The position numbers and the translations under genes were made by a program. From assembly GCA_031254155.1 (NCBI GenBank), contig JAIRVA010000131.1, positions 1-6,396 of the forward strand: DNA of 6,396 bases, read 5' to 3'. This DNA comes from Propionibacteriaceae bacterium. Its GTDB lineage: Bacteria > Actinomycetota > Actinomycetes > Propionibacteriales > Propionibacteriaceae. The notes under the pieces were generated by a model. It ran no database searches. It was not told the origin of the DNA and saw only the letters and a program-made list of their open reading frames with translations. Below are positions 1-5,092 of this stretch, piece by piece. Each line of letters begins with the position of its first letter. Within the stretch, counting starts at the first letter, position 1.

Positions 1-1
1 G

Positions 2-220
2 TCGGATGACATCACGGTGTGGCCAGTTCATCAGGAGTCGGCGGATGCGTATGCGACGGTTATCTTGGATTTGTTGGACGGGTTGTATGGCACGGGGTTG
101 TGGTTCGGGTTGATCGTGAAGATCAATGGCGAGGCCGTGTTCGGGACGAACTGGAGTCCGCAGAGCGTGCGCAAGCCTGACCGGGAACGGATTCTGGAGT
201 CACTGCAAGGTGTTGGGTGA
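2..220 (+). CDS. 3' end of an unknown protein gene (5' end outside window)
   Basis: The frame is open from the left edge and ends at TGA 218-220, giving 72 visible C-terminal residues. I do not recognise the family. The visible part is a compact mixed sequence: a helical stretch (SADAYATVILDLLDGLYGTG), then hydrophobic beta-like segments (LWFGLIVKING, AVFGTNW), then a charged tail (RKPDRERILESL). This order looks like a folded globular domain end, not an out-of-frame artefact. No signal peptide or membrane segment is visible. An internal GTG at 17 could be taken for a start, but the frame is coding-like before it and has no ribosome site there, so I treat the gene as truncated by the window. 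A perfect 6-bp hairpin lies 17 bases after the stop. Coding status is fairly likely; function is unknown. Confidence 0.6.
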   Translation, partial: SDDITVWPVHQESADAYATVILDLLDGLYGTGLWFGLIVKINGEAVFGTNWSPQSVRKPDRERILESLQGVG

Positions 221-237
221 TGGCCCGCGCGAGCCGC

Positions 238-254
238 CTGCCGGTTCACGGCAG
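238..254 (+). terminator. Possible terminator hairpin after the first gene
   Basis: CTGCCG (238-243) and CGGCAG (249-254) form a perfect 6-bp stem with a five-base loop, 17 bases after the stop codon at 220. There is no T-tract, which is common for actinobacterial terminators but also makes the call weak. Confidence 0.25.
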
Positions 255-316
255 AGGATGTCCAGCAGTGCACGAGGGCACGACGGAGCCAGATAGGAGG
301 CGGGCGAGTTCGCACG

Positions 317-532
317 TCACATCGCAGGCAGGTCGTCGTACGGCGTTTGGTGCGGGGTCTCGATGGAGTGGGCACAGGTGTGCAGGTTCTGGATGATGCC
401 CTGTCGGAGGGCCGGGGCCCTGCCTTCCGGACGGGGATTCCGTGCCCGCAGCCACGCTGCCGGGCCAAGGACTCCGGCGGGTATCGGTGATTTGCGCGGT
501 GGTGTCGGCTCCGGGTTTCGCTGACTAACCGG
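317..532 (-). pseudogene. Possible C-terminal coding remnant, no start codon
   Basis: On the minus strand this frame stays open for 71 codons after a stop at 533-535 and ends in TGA (319-317), but contains no ATG, GTG or TTG start. The last half reads like genuine protein (GIIQNLHTCAHSIETP, then PYDDLPAM at the end). A stretch with similar character, RLEWRDPDRL, is read from 555-523 in another frame just upstream, so a frameshifted or decayed gene is possible. I do not recognise a family. The proline- and arginine-rich first half (PRPEGRAPA) could equally be a chance reading of GC-rich DNA. This is a tentative call based only on the appearance of the translation. Confidence 0.25.
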
Positions 533-729
533 TCAGGGTCTCGCCACTCCAGTCGCGGGTGTATCGGGGGTGGGGAGTGTGCAGGCGGGGGTGAGGATCC
601 GTGTTCCCCCACTGGTCGTAATCGTGGCGGCTGATCCGGTGGAACTGGTGACGATGCCTGTTCCACTGCGTTCACTCAGTCGTATGCTGTTTTGTGAGGA
701 ACTTGGTGCAGTAATGATAGTTGATGTGA

Positions 730-894
730 TGGCCGGACTGCCACCCTTCGGCGTACGAGTGGGACGACCCGGAACGGCACCGGGACCTCGTCGCGCAGCT
801 GGAGGCTGAGGCGGACAGATGGGCGATAGCGGCCGCCCCGGACTCGTTGCCCGTCTACCTCAGGCGTCACGGGTCCGAGCGTTCGTGTGGGTGA
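730..894 (+). pseudogene. Possible C-terminal coding remnant, no start codon
   Basis: After a stop at 727-729 the frame is open for 54 codons to TGA 892-894, with no ATG, GTG or TTG start in its first part. The peptide is well formed: YEWDDPERHRDLVAQLEAEA, then DRWAIAAAPDSLPVYLRR. It reads as an amphipathic acidic helix followed by a short strand, and its third codon positions are mostly G or C. That pattern suggests the end of a former gene whose upstream part is lost or lies in another frame. A frame opening near 570 and running to 809 overlaps it and might be the shifted upstream part, but that peptide is unconvincing. No family is recognised. Confidence 0.3.
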
Positions 895-953
895 AAACCC
901 CTCCTGTCCTTGTCTGAGGACGCAGGCGGACTGGCTTACGCTACTTTGGGAAC

Positions 954-1328
954 GTGATAGCGATCAAAATCAAGGCCCGCGAGGCCAGGCTGGCCTTGGT
1001 GTGGCTCGGGCGTGGTCGCCGCCTTTCGCTGGCGGACGTCTGGGCAGACCAGTCTCGTGACCTCGTTCGTGCCGTGCCTCGCGGCCATGATGGCGCTCAT
1101 CGCGTCCCGCGTCCCGGGACGTCCCGGCACGGCTGGCGGTTTGTCCTAGTGTTCGTCGCCCGCTGTTGTGCCACCCTTGTCGGCCGTCTTCGGTCTTCTC
1201 GGACACGCGGGGAAACCACGAGTCCACACTTGGGCGGCATCGTACGCCGGAGCGTGTCCGGACGTGCGGTCCTTCTGTCGTCCCACAGCAAACTCGACCG
1301 GTTGTGTATGGGAGCCATCCCCTGGTGA
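954..1328 (+). CDS. Doubtful hypothetical ORF, possibly leaderless
   Basis: A GTG at 954 opens a 124-codon frame. The first 40 or so codons look plausible: roughly three quarters of third positions are G or C and the peptide (REARLALVWLGRGRRLSLAD) could be a short basic helix pair, faintly like the start of a helix-turn-helix domain. The rest is rich in arginine and serine with little hydrophobic core, so the frame may be lost after about residue 45 or the ORF may be chance. There is no Shine-Dalgarno sequence. A TACGCT hexamer at 937-942 is a fair actinobacterial -10 and would start transcription only a few bases before the GTG, consistent with a leaderless message, though no good -35 is present. 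I do not assign a function. Confidence 0.25.
   Translation: MIAIKIKAREARLALVWLGRGRRLSLADVWADQSRDLVRAVPRGHDGAHRVPRPGTSRHGWRFVLVFVARCCATLVGRLRSSRTRGETTSPHLGGIVRRSVSGRAVLLSSHSKLDRLCMGAIPW
1110..1121. repeat. 12-bp perfect palindrome with repeated CGTCCC units
   Basis: CGTCCCGGGACG is its own reverse complement. The half-site CGTCCC occurs three times on the plus strand nearby (1103, 1110, 1120). It could be a protein-binding site or simply chance in GC-rich DNA. Confidence 0.25.
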
Positions 1329-1374
1329 CGGCACGCTGTGTGCGGCCACCAGCGGCTCCAGAGGGGAGACCGAC

Positions 1375-1602
1375 ATGGAACTCGGTGTCTGGGCCCTAAT
1401 CGCCTACACGGTTTCGGGAACTCTGTGTTTCGGCATGCTGATGGGTGTATGTGTGTATGTGGTCACCAAGTCGCCGAGGGCGCTGGTCGCTACGAGTCTC
1501 GGGGAGATTGTGAAAGTTGTCGCGGCGTGGCGGAAAGAGTCCCTGTTGAGTTTGCTCGTCAGCGAGCTGGCCAAGCATAGCGGTCGTGGGCCGCGAGGAT
1601 GA
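1375..1602 (+). CDS. Small single-span membrane protein, 75 aa
   Basis: The ATG at 1375 is preceded by a strong purine-rich ribosome site (GAGGGGAG, 1361-1368) at a good distance, which decides the start over longer in-frame starts upstream. The 75-residue product has a hydrophobic segment at about residues 5-31 (VWALIAYTVSGTLCFGMLMG and onward), long enough for one transmembrane helix. A basic turn (TKSPR) follows, then an amphipathic helix at residues 39-65 (SLGEIVKVVAAWRKESLLSL), and a basic tail (KHSGRGPRG). This layout fits an inner-membrane protein with its C-terminal helix lying in the cytoplasm. The family is not recognised. The gene stands alone: the next gene (DUF3800) converges on it with about 120 bases between stops. 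Candidates by size and shape include phage or conjugative-element accessory proteins and small membrane effectors, but nothing in the sequence selects one. Confidence 0.7.
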   Translation: MELGVWALIAYTVSGTLCFGMLMGVCVYVVTKSPRALVATSLGEIVKVVAAWRKESLLSLLVSELAKHSGRGPRG

Positions 1603-1623
1603 CCGCGTCCGTCGGGAAGCACC

Positions 1624-1646
1624 GTGACCACAAGTGACGCGGTCAC
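1624..1646. terminator. Dyad between two convergent genes
   Basis: GTGACC (1624-1629) and GGTCAC (1641-1646) are perfect inverted repeats with an 11-base loop. They lie between the stop of the small membrane protein (1602, plus) and the stop of the DUF3800 gene (1724, minus), where a bidirectional terminator would be expected. There is no T-tract on either side. Confidence 0.3.
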
Positions 1647-1723
1647 CAGGATCTTCTCTGCGTGAGTTGTGTGGCGTACGAAACACAGTGAGTGCGTGAT
1701 CAGTGTGAGTGCCCGTGAGCGCT

Positions 1724-2479
1724 TCACTTCTCATCCGGGTACGAGTGAGTGTGGGCGTGGTGACGAGCGAGCGCAGGACCGAGCGTCGGTTCAAGCGTGG
1801 CCGCTCCGGGGCGGCGCTGCGCCACGGGCAGGACCAGTGCTTCGCGGAGCTCGACCTTCGGGGCGAGTATGCGCATGTAGCCCGGCTCTTCGCGGGCAAT
1901 CGAACGGGCCACGACGTACCCGACAATGTCAGGGATCCACAATTGATGGACCCGCTGGTCGTCCGCGTGATCGACTGCGGTTGAGGGATCCAATTCCTTC
2001 GCTTTCCGCATCGCGGCCAGAGTCGCCATGTCATTCGCGTTGTCGCCGCCGGGCTGCGGTTTCGATGATGTAGACGAGGCCCCAAGTTGGTCCCGGGTAT
2101 CCAGTGTCATCCGCTCGACACCCCCCGTCTTCTGAAGTTGGGTTGCCAGTTCAGCCAGGCAGATCTGACGGGCATCCTCGGCACCCGATTTCTGGCTACG
2201 CCAGGTGCGCACCGTGACGAGAAGCCGCACGGCGTCGCACTCAATGATCGCCTGCTGGGCTGCTTCCAGGCTCGACGGATTCCGGGCAGCCATCCGGTGG
2301 GCGTGAAGGGTGTGGCTGGGGAATGACCGGGCAAGTTGATCAAGTTGTCGCATCATTTCCCTGTGTGCGCCGGTTCGGGTGAAGTCAACGATTGCGCCGG
2401 TCATCGTGTAGAAGTAGCCGTACCGAGGGTCTTCGTAGTGTGACTCGTCGATGAACGCGACCAGAGTATCGGGAGACAT
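1724..2479 (-). CDS. DUF3800 domain protein, 251 aa
   Basis: The protein matches the DUF3800 family pattern. It opens with a hydrophobic strand and the family's Asp-Glu pair (LVAFIDES, D11-E12), followed by a second strand (YFYTMTGAIV). It then has a helix leading to the LHAHRM motif (about 58-63), a strand with an acidic end (ERMTLDTRD, 122-130), and a C-terminal helix with an invariant-type Asp (WIPDIVGYVVARSI, D184). These acidic residues and histidines are where a metal-dependent RNase H-like active site is suspected for this family; the biochemical function is not established. Residues 133-150 are a low-complexity Ser/Pro/Gly insert, and the last 30 residues form a loose, His-rich tail. 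ATG 2479 is chosen because the family motif begins within ten residues. An in-frame GTG at 2554 would start inside the structured RNA element. The ribosome site is weak (GGTGG), so translation may depend on the leader. DUF3800 genes are common in accessory and defence-rich regions. Confidence 0.8.
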   Translation of the reverse strand: MSPDTLVAFIDESHYEDPRYGYFYTMTGAIVDFTRTGAHREMMRQLDQLARSFPSHTLHAHRMAARNPSSLEAAQQAIIECDAVRLLVTVRTWRSQKSGAEDARQICLAELATQLQKTGGVERMTLDTRDQLGASSTSSKPQPGGDNANDMATLAAMRKAKELDPSTAVDHADDQRVHQLWIPDIVGYVVARSIAREEPGYMRILAPKVELREALVLPVAQRRPGAATLEPTLGPALARHHAHTHSYPDEK

Positions 2480-2508
2480 ACCACCAGACCAGGGAAGACT
2501 GAAGACAC

Positions 2509-2640
2509 AAGTTACCGCAAGGGGACTAACCGGCGGTCGCTCAAGGCGAGCCACCGATTAGCCAGCTTACCGGGTTCTAGCGGAGGGGGCTTTCGCCCGG
2601 GTCCGCTGTAAGGTCCGGCTCGCGACTCCTTGCGGTACTT
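2509..2640 (-). ncRNA. Structured RNA / leader upstream of the DUF3800 gene
   Basis: On the minus strand this 132-nt stretch folds into three helices. P1 pairs 2628-2640 with 2509-2522 (13 bp with one bulged base). P2 pairs 2615-2620/2560-2565, 2608-2612/2566-2570, 2602-2606/2580-2584 and 2595-2598/2587-2590, capped by a GAAA tetraloop at 2594-2591. P3 pairs 2551-2563 with 2523-2536 and 2546-2549 with 2537-2540 around a five-base loop. Positions 2564/2616, 2553/2534 and 2557/2530 would be C/A mismatches in plus-strand RNA but are G-U wobbles in minus-strand RNA, which indicates the transcribed strand. The element ends 29 bases before the DUF3800 ATG and begins at the predicted transcription start. 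From established knowledge, several conserved RNA motifs (named DUF3800-I and higher) occur beside DUF3800 genes, with unknown function. Whether this is one of them, a cis-acting leader or a free small RNA cannot be decided here. Confidence 0.7.
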
Positions 2641-2642
2641 TC

Positions 2643-2672
2643 ATTATGCCAGGAAAACTAGCACGATGCTAG
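2643..2672 (-). promoter_or_regulatory. Extended -10 promoter and dyad operator for the RNA/DUF3800 transcript
   Basis: Read on the minus strand, TGGCATAAT (2651-2643) is an extended -10 element with one mismatch to TGnTATAAT. Transcription would start about six or seven bases on, at 2636-2640, where the P1 helix begins. A perfect inverted repeat, CTAGCA-CGA-TGCTAG (2658-2672), covers the place of the -35 box. There is no recognisable -35, consistent with an extended -10 promoter. The dyad could bind a repressor or activator. Confidence 0.5.
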
Positions 2673-2692
2673 GGGTCGACGTGATCTACTCC

Positions 2693-2826
2693 GTGACATG
2701 TCCGGAAACGGTCGTATACGAACACCGCTCTCGGTGGAACCGTTCTGAGCGTGACCACGAGTGTCCGAAACCCGTGTCCGAAAGCCCATGTGTACGAGGC
2801 CCGAACTCGACGACTTCCGGACACAC
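2693..2826. repeat. Nested inverted repeats with tandem 13-bp repeats
   Basis: TGTCCGG (2699-2705) pairs with CCGGACA (2817-2823), extended by GTG/CAC (2693-2695, 2824-2826) after a 3-base bulge. Inside lie AACGG (2707-2711)/CCGTT (2740-2744) enclosing CACCG-CTCT-CGGTG (2723-2736), and CGAG (2795-2798)/CTCG (2806-2809). Two adjacent 13-bp direct repeats, GTGTCCGAAACCC (2761-2773) and GTGTCCGAAAGCC (2774-2786), share 12 of 13 bases, and a third partial copy is at 2699. This is non-coding in appearance and lies upstream of the DUF3800 promoter. It may be an operator array or a second structured RNA. Confidence 0.45.
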
Positions 2827-2830
2827 CAGC

Positions 2831-2858
2831 GGGATGAGTCCCCCCAGGGGCGTCGCCC
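2831..2858. repeat. Two adjacent short hairpins
   Basis: GGGA-TGAG-TCCC (2831-2842) and GGGC-GTC-GCCC (2848-2858) are perfect small dyads one after the other. Neither is followed by a T-tract on either strand, so I do not call them terminators. Confidence 0.3.
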
Positions 2859-2880
2859 GACACCCCACAAGAGATACTAG

Positions 2881-2900
2881 ATTATTACGGGGGTAATAGT
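2881..2900. promoter_or_regulatory. AT-rich dyad, possible operator
   Basis: ATTATTAC (2881-2888) and GTAATAGT (2893-2900) are inverted repeats matching at seven of eight positions (one G/T) around GGGG. An AT-rich palindrome stands out in this GC-rich sequence and resembles a binding site for a dimeric regulator. It lies between the DUF3800 side and the plus-strand small gene at 3107, so it could serve either. Confidence 0.35.
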
Positions 2901-3106
2901 TGCGCTCGGCAGGCTTGACACCTCACCGAAGTGGCGAGTTTCGGGGCGGTCGTCGCCGTCGTCCACAGTCACCTTGGTTGCGACCCCACTCCGACAGAAA
3001 CAGGCAAGGATGTAACCAGGGCGCTCACTGAGGCATTCTCGATCATGTTGTTGCCACAAGCGTGGCTTGGCGGCGTGTCAGTCGAGCAAGTTGAAAGGAC
3101 GAGTGC

Positions 3107-3244
3107 GTGAGTGGAAATCAGTTACGAAGGACTGTGTCACCGGATGTTGCACGAGCTGCAGTATCGCGACTCCTGATCGAAGAAGACGCGCAATGGGTTG
3201 CCCGCGCTGGCCAGCCACTTGGGGGGCTTGGCACCAGCGCATAA
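3107..3244 (+). CDS. Small hypothetical protein, 45 aa
   Basis: GTG 3107 is preceded by AAAGGA (3094-3099) at a 7-base distance, a good ribosome site, and the frame ends at TAA 3242-3244. The peptide has protein-like composition: a basic start (SGNQLRRTVSPD), an amphipathic helix (VARAAVSRLLIEEDAQWVAR), and a Gly-rich end (GQPLGGLGTSA). It lies 24 bases before the GTG of the DUF2971-type gene, in the same reading frame and strand, so the two may form one transcription unit, as a small partner protein would. Alternatively it is the decayed N-terminal part of a longer gene. I do not recognise a family. No membrane segment or signal peptide is present. The call rests on the ribosome site and the helix-like peptide. 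Confidence 0.4.
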   Translation: MSGNQLRRTVSPDVARAAVSRLLIEEDAQWVARAGQPLGGLGTSA

Positions 3245-3268
3245 GGTCTCAGAGAAAAGAGCGATGAC

Positions 3269-3719
3269 GTGTTTATGCCACTTGACGAGGACGAAGCCTC
3301 GCTGAAGGGCTTGCCATCTGTTCTCCACCACTTCACAACCGTCGAAACTCTGACGAAAATGCTGGAACGGGCAGTTCCTTATGGCGGGTTCAAGCGATGG
3401 TCAAGAAGGGGTCACGACAGATCTGGGACCTATTGGCCGGGGGTTTTGCGCCAGCAGTTGGACAGAATGTACCGGAGAGGATGCCGAGTCTTCGTTCTTC
3501 TGGGAGGAATATGCCACCGTAGAGGCTGGGGTGAGGATCACTCTCCCGCCTTGGGTCTTCAATCATATCCCGAATACTCAGGACCCTGAGTTGAGCCGCG
3601 CGATGAGAACTATCGTTGTTGAAGTCGAGAAGATCAGCTACACACAGGACAACCGCCCGTCAGTAGTGACTGACGGGTTAGTGGCATCTACGTCGATTTT
3701 CACAGAGTTGGCACCCTGA
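3269..3719 (+). pseudogene. DUF2971-like gene, frameshifted and truncated
   Basis: Two frames together resemble the N-terminal half of a DUF2971 protein. From GTG 3269 (or ATG 3275) one frame gives SVLHHFTTVETLTKMLE, the family's opening His/Phe-Thr motif and helix. The +1 frame from about 3368 continues with NGQFLMAGSSDG, then GFCASSWTE, then SSFFWEEYATVEAGVRITLP, the family's characteristic Ser-rich strand followed by W-x-x-Y-A and G-V-x-I. Neither frame alone carries both motifs, so a single-base shift near 3366-3370 is inferred. The second frame stops at 3717-3719, well short of the usual length (about 250-300 residues). After that the first frame reads GIYVDFHR and KRVAYAWERFVCEFAE, hinting at a second shift around 3670 and a remnant to 3769. 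DUF2971 proteins are poorly characterised and often found in accessory regions. Real decay and sequencing error cannot be told apart here. Confidence 0.55.
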
Positions 3720-3792
3720 AAAGGGTTGCCTACGCATGGGAGCGTTTCGTTTGTGAGTTCGCTGAATAGGCAGTGCCGACAATCCGACCGGT

Positions 3793-3808
3793 TGCTACGG
3801 TAGTAGCA
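3793..3808. terminator. Dyad downstream of the eut operon end
   Basis: TGCTAC (3793-3798) and GTAGCA (3803-3808) form a perfect 6-bp stem with a GGTA loop. It lies between two convergent units, the DUF2971-like gene and the alcohol dehydrogenase. There is no T-tract and it is 127 bases beyond the dehydrogenase stop, so the terminator role is only suggested. The rest of 3720-3935 shows no convincing gene. Confidence 0.25.
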
Positions 3809-3935
3809 TCTGGATTTCGGGCATTGCGCCGGAAGCGTACGCAAGAAACATGAAATGATACTGCCTAGACTCATCTGGTATGAAGCACGGACTCTTTTGC
3901 CTACCGTTCGGCTGGGTGCTCCGGGCGTACCAGGT

Positions 3936-5060
3936 CTACAGCAGGTACCGTAACACCTGCTCGAGGTCGGCGGTGGTGACGGGGCGGGGGTTGACCGGCG
4001 TACAAGGGTCGGCCAGCGCGGTCTCCGCGAGGCCCGGGATGGCGGCCACGAACTCGTGCGGCGGGATGCCGAAGTCGGCGATCCGTTCGGGCATGTCGAG
4101 GTCACGCCGCAGATGGCGGATCAGACTGACGAGTCCCTGGACCTGGGCGCGGACCGACACCGGCGTGGCGCCGAGCGCCCGGCCGAGTTGGGCGTACCGC
4201 AGCGCGGTGGGGGACGGGGTCTCGCGGGCGCGCAGGTCGCCCGCGTTGAACTCGATCACGGCGGGCAGGATGAGCCCGTTGAGCCGGCCGTGCGGGGCGG
4301 AGAAGGTCCCGCCGATGGCGTGGGAGAGCGAGTGGACGATCCCCAGCCCGGCGTTCTCGAACGCCATCCCGGCCAGGCAGGCCGCGTTGTGGACGCGCTC
4401 GCGGGCCTCAATGTCGTTGCCGTCGACGTAGGTCACGGGCAGGTACTCGAACAGCAGGTGCAGCGCCTTTTCGGCCATCGCGTCGGCGAAGTCGGTGTGG
4501 TTCGCAGAGACGTACGCCTCCACCGCGTGGCTGAGGGCGTCCATGCCGGTGTCCGCAGTCAGCCTGGGCGGCGTCGTCCGGACCGCCTCCGGGTCCAGGA
4601 TGGCGACGTCGGGGTACATGTCGTCCGACAGCATCGGCATCTTGGTCTGGGTTTCGGCGTTCGTGATGACCGCGTACGAGGTCATCTCGGAGCCCGACCC
4701 GGAGGTCGTCGGGATGGCGATGAACTCGGCCCGCTTCCGGCCCGTCGCGATGGCGATCTTGTGGATGGCCTTGGCCGTGTCGATGGGCGACCCGCCGCCG
4801 AGGGCGATGAGCACGGTCGGGTCCGCCTCCGTGTAGCAACGGTAGCCGTCGGTCACGACCTCGATGCTGGGGTTGGGCAGGACGCGGTCGAAGACCGTGA
4901 TCGTCGCCCCCGGCATGGCCGCGACGACCTGCGCCATGACAGTGGTCGTCGCCATAAACGCGTCGGTGACGATCAGGACGGTCGCACCGGCGTGGTGGCC
5001 CAGGTAGGCCAGGGAGTCGGCGCCGTAGTAGATCTCGGTCTTGATTTGGAACCTGTTCAT
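3936..5060 (-). CDS. Iron-dependent alcohol dehydrogenase, PduQ/EutG type (374 aa)
   Basis: The enzyme is a group III Fe-dependent alcohol dehydrogenase. In this setting it would reduce acetaldehyde to ethanol with NADH, recycling NAD+ for the CoA-acylating aldehyde dehydrogenase of ethanolamine breakdown. The N-terminal Rossmann-like domain carries GGGSPIDTAK (88-97) and PTTSGSGSE (117-125). The C-terminal helical domain carries the metal ligands D174 and H178 (GMDALSHAVE), H243 (VHSLSHAIGG) and H257 (APHGRLNG), with the same spacing as in FucO. The start (MNRFQIKT), the length and the C-terminus (TALADPC, then NPRP, ending VLRYLL) resemble propanol dehydrogenase PduQ more than the longer EutG. 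ATG 5060 has GGAGG (5069-5065) upstream with a 4-base gap, and the gene begins 32 bases after eutA stops, so the two are co-transcribed. It appears to be the last gene of the operon. The product is intact, with no missing key residue. Confidence 0.92.
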   Translation of the reverse strand: MNRFQIKTEIYYGADSLAYLGHHAGATVLIVTDAFMATTTVMAQVVAAMPGATITVFDRVLPNPSIEVVTDGYRCYTEADPTVLIALGGGSPIDTAKAIHKIAIATGRKRAEFIAIPTTSGSGSEMTSYAVITNAETQTKMPMLSDDMYPDVAILDPEAVRTTPPRLTADTGMDALSHAVEAYVSANHTDFADAMAEKALHLLFEYLPVTYVDGNDIEARERVHNAACLAGMAFENAGLGIVHSLSHAIGGTFSAPHGRLNGLILPAVIEFNAGDLRARETPSPTALRYAQLGRALGATPVSVRAQVQGLVSLIRHLRRDLDMPERIADFGIPPHEFVAAIPGLAETALADPCTPVNPRPVTTADLEQVLRYLL

Positions 5061-5092
5061 TGTTCCTCCATCGGGGGGGTAGGGGGTCTGAC

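Noticed and set aside
31..675. Long minus-strand ORF of 214 codons
   Set aside because: Proline-, arginine- and serine-rich translation typical of the antisense of GC-rich DNA, and it runs antisense to the more convincing plus-strand frame 2-220. Only a short piece near 523-555 looks protein-like.
1168..1374. N-terminal extension of the small membrane protein to 144 residues
   Set aside because: The extension has no ribosome site and a low-quality peptide, while ATG 1375 has a strong site directly before the membrane segment.
2480..2554. Longer DUF3800 start at GTG 2554
   Set aside because: It would lie inside the structured RNA and add a 25-residue leader not expected before the family's first strand.
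2580..2606. Group II intron domain V (GAAA-capped stem)
   Set aside because: The upper stem is 4 bp with a CCC/CC internal loop instead of the 2-nt 3' bulge, and no intron-encoded protein or other domains are present.
2509..2640. Retron msr-msd RNA
   Set aside because: The end-to-end inverted repeat is suggestive, but there is no reverse transcriptase gene in the window and the downstream gene is DUF3800.
2509..2640. MITE or transposon with terminal inverted repeats
   Set aside because: No target-site duplication flanks the 13-bp repeats, and the inner arms with G-U wobbles on one strand fit an RNA better. Not fully excluded.
2831..2858. Hammerhead ribozyme core (GATGAG followed by a stem)
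   Set aside because: The required GAAA after stem II and the flanking stems I and III are absent.
2915..2942. TTGACA promoter before the 3107 ORF
   Set aside because: No acceptable -10 hexamer occurs at 16-19 bases, and the ORF is nearly 190 bases away.
2877..3059. Minus-strand 60-codon ORF (TTG start)
   Set aside because: Some of the peptide looks plausible (RPGYILACFCRSG), but there is no ribosome site, the start is TTG, and it has no recognisable family.
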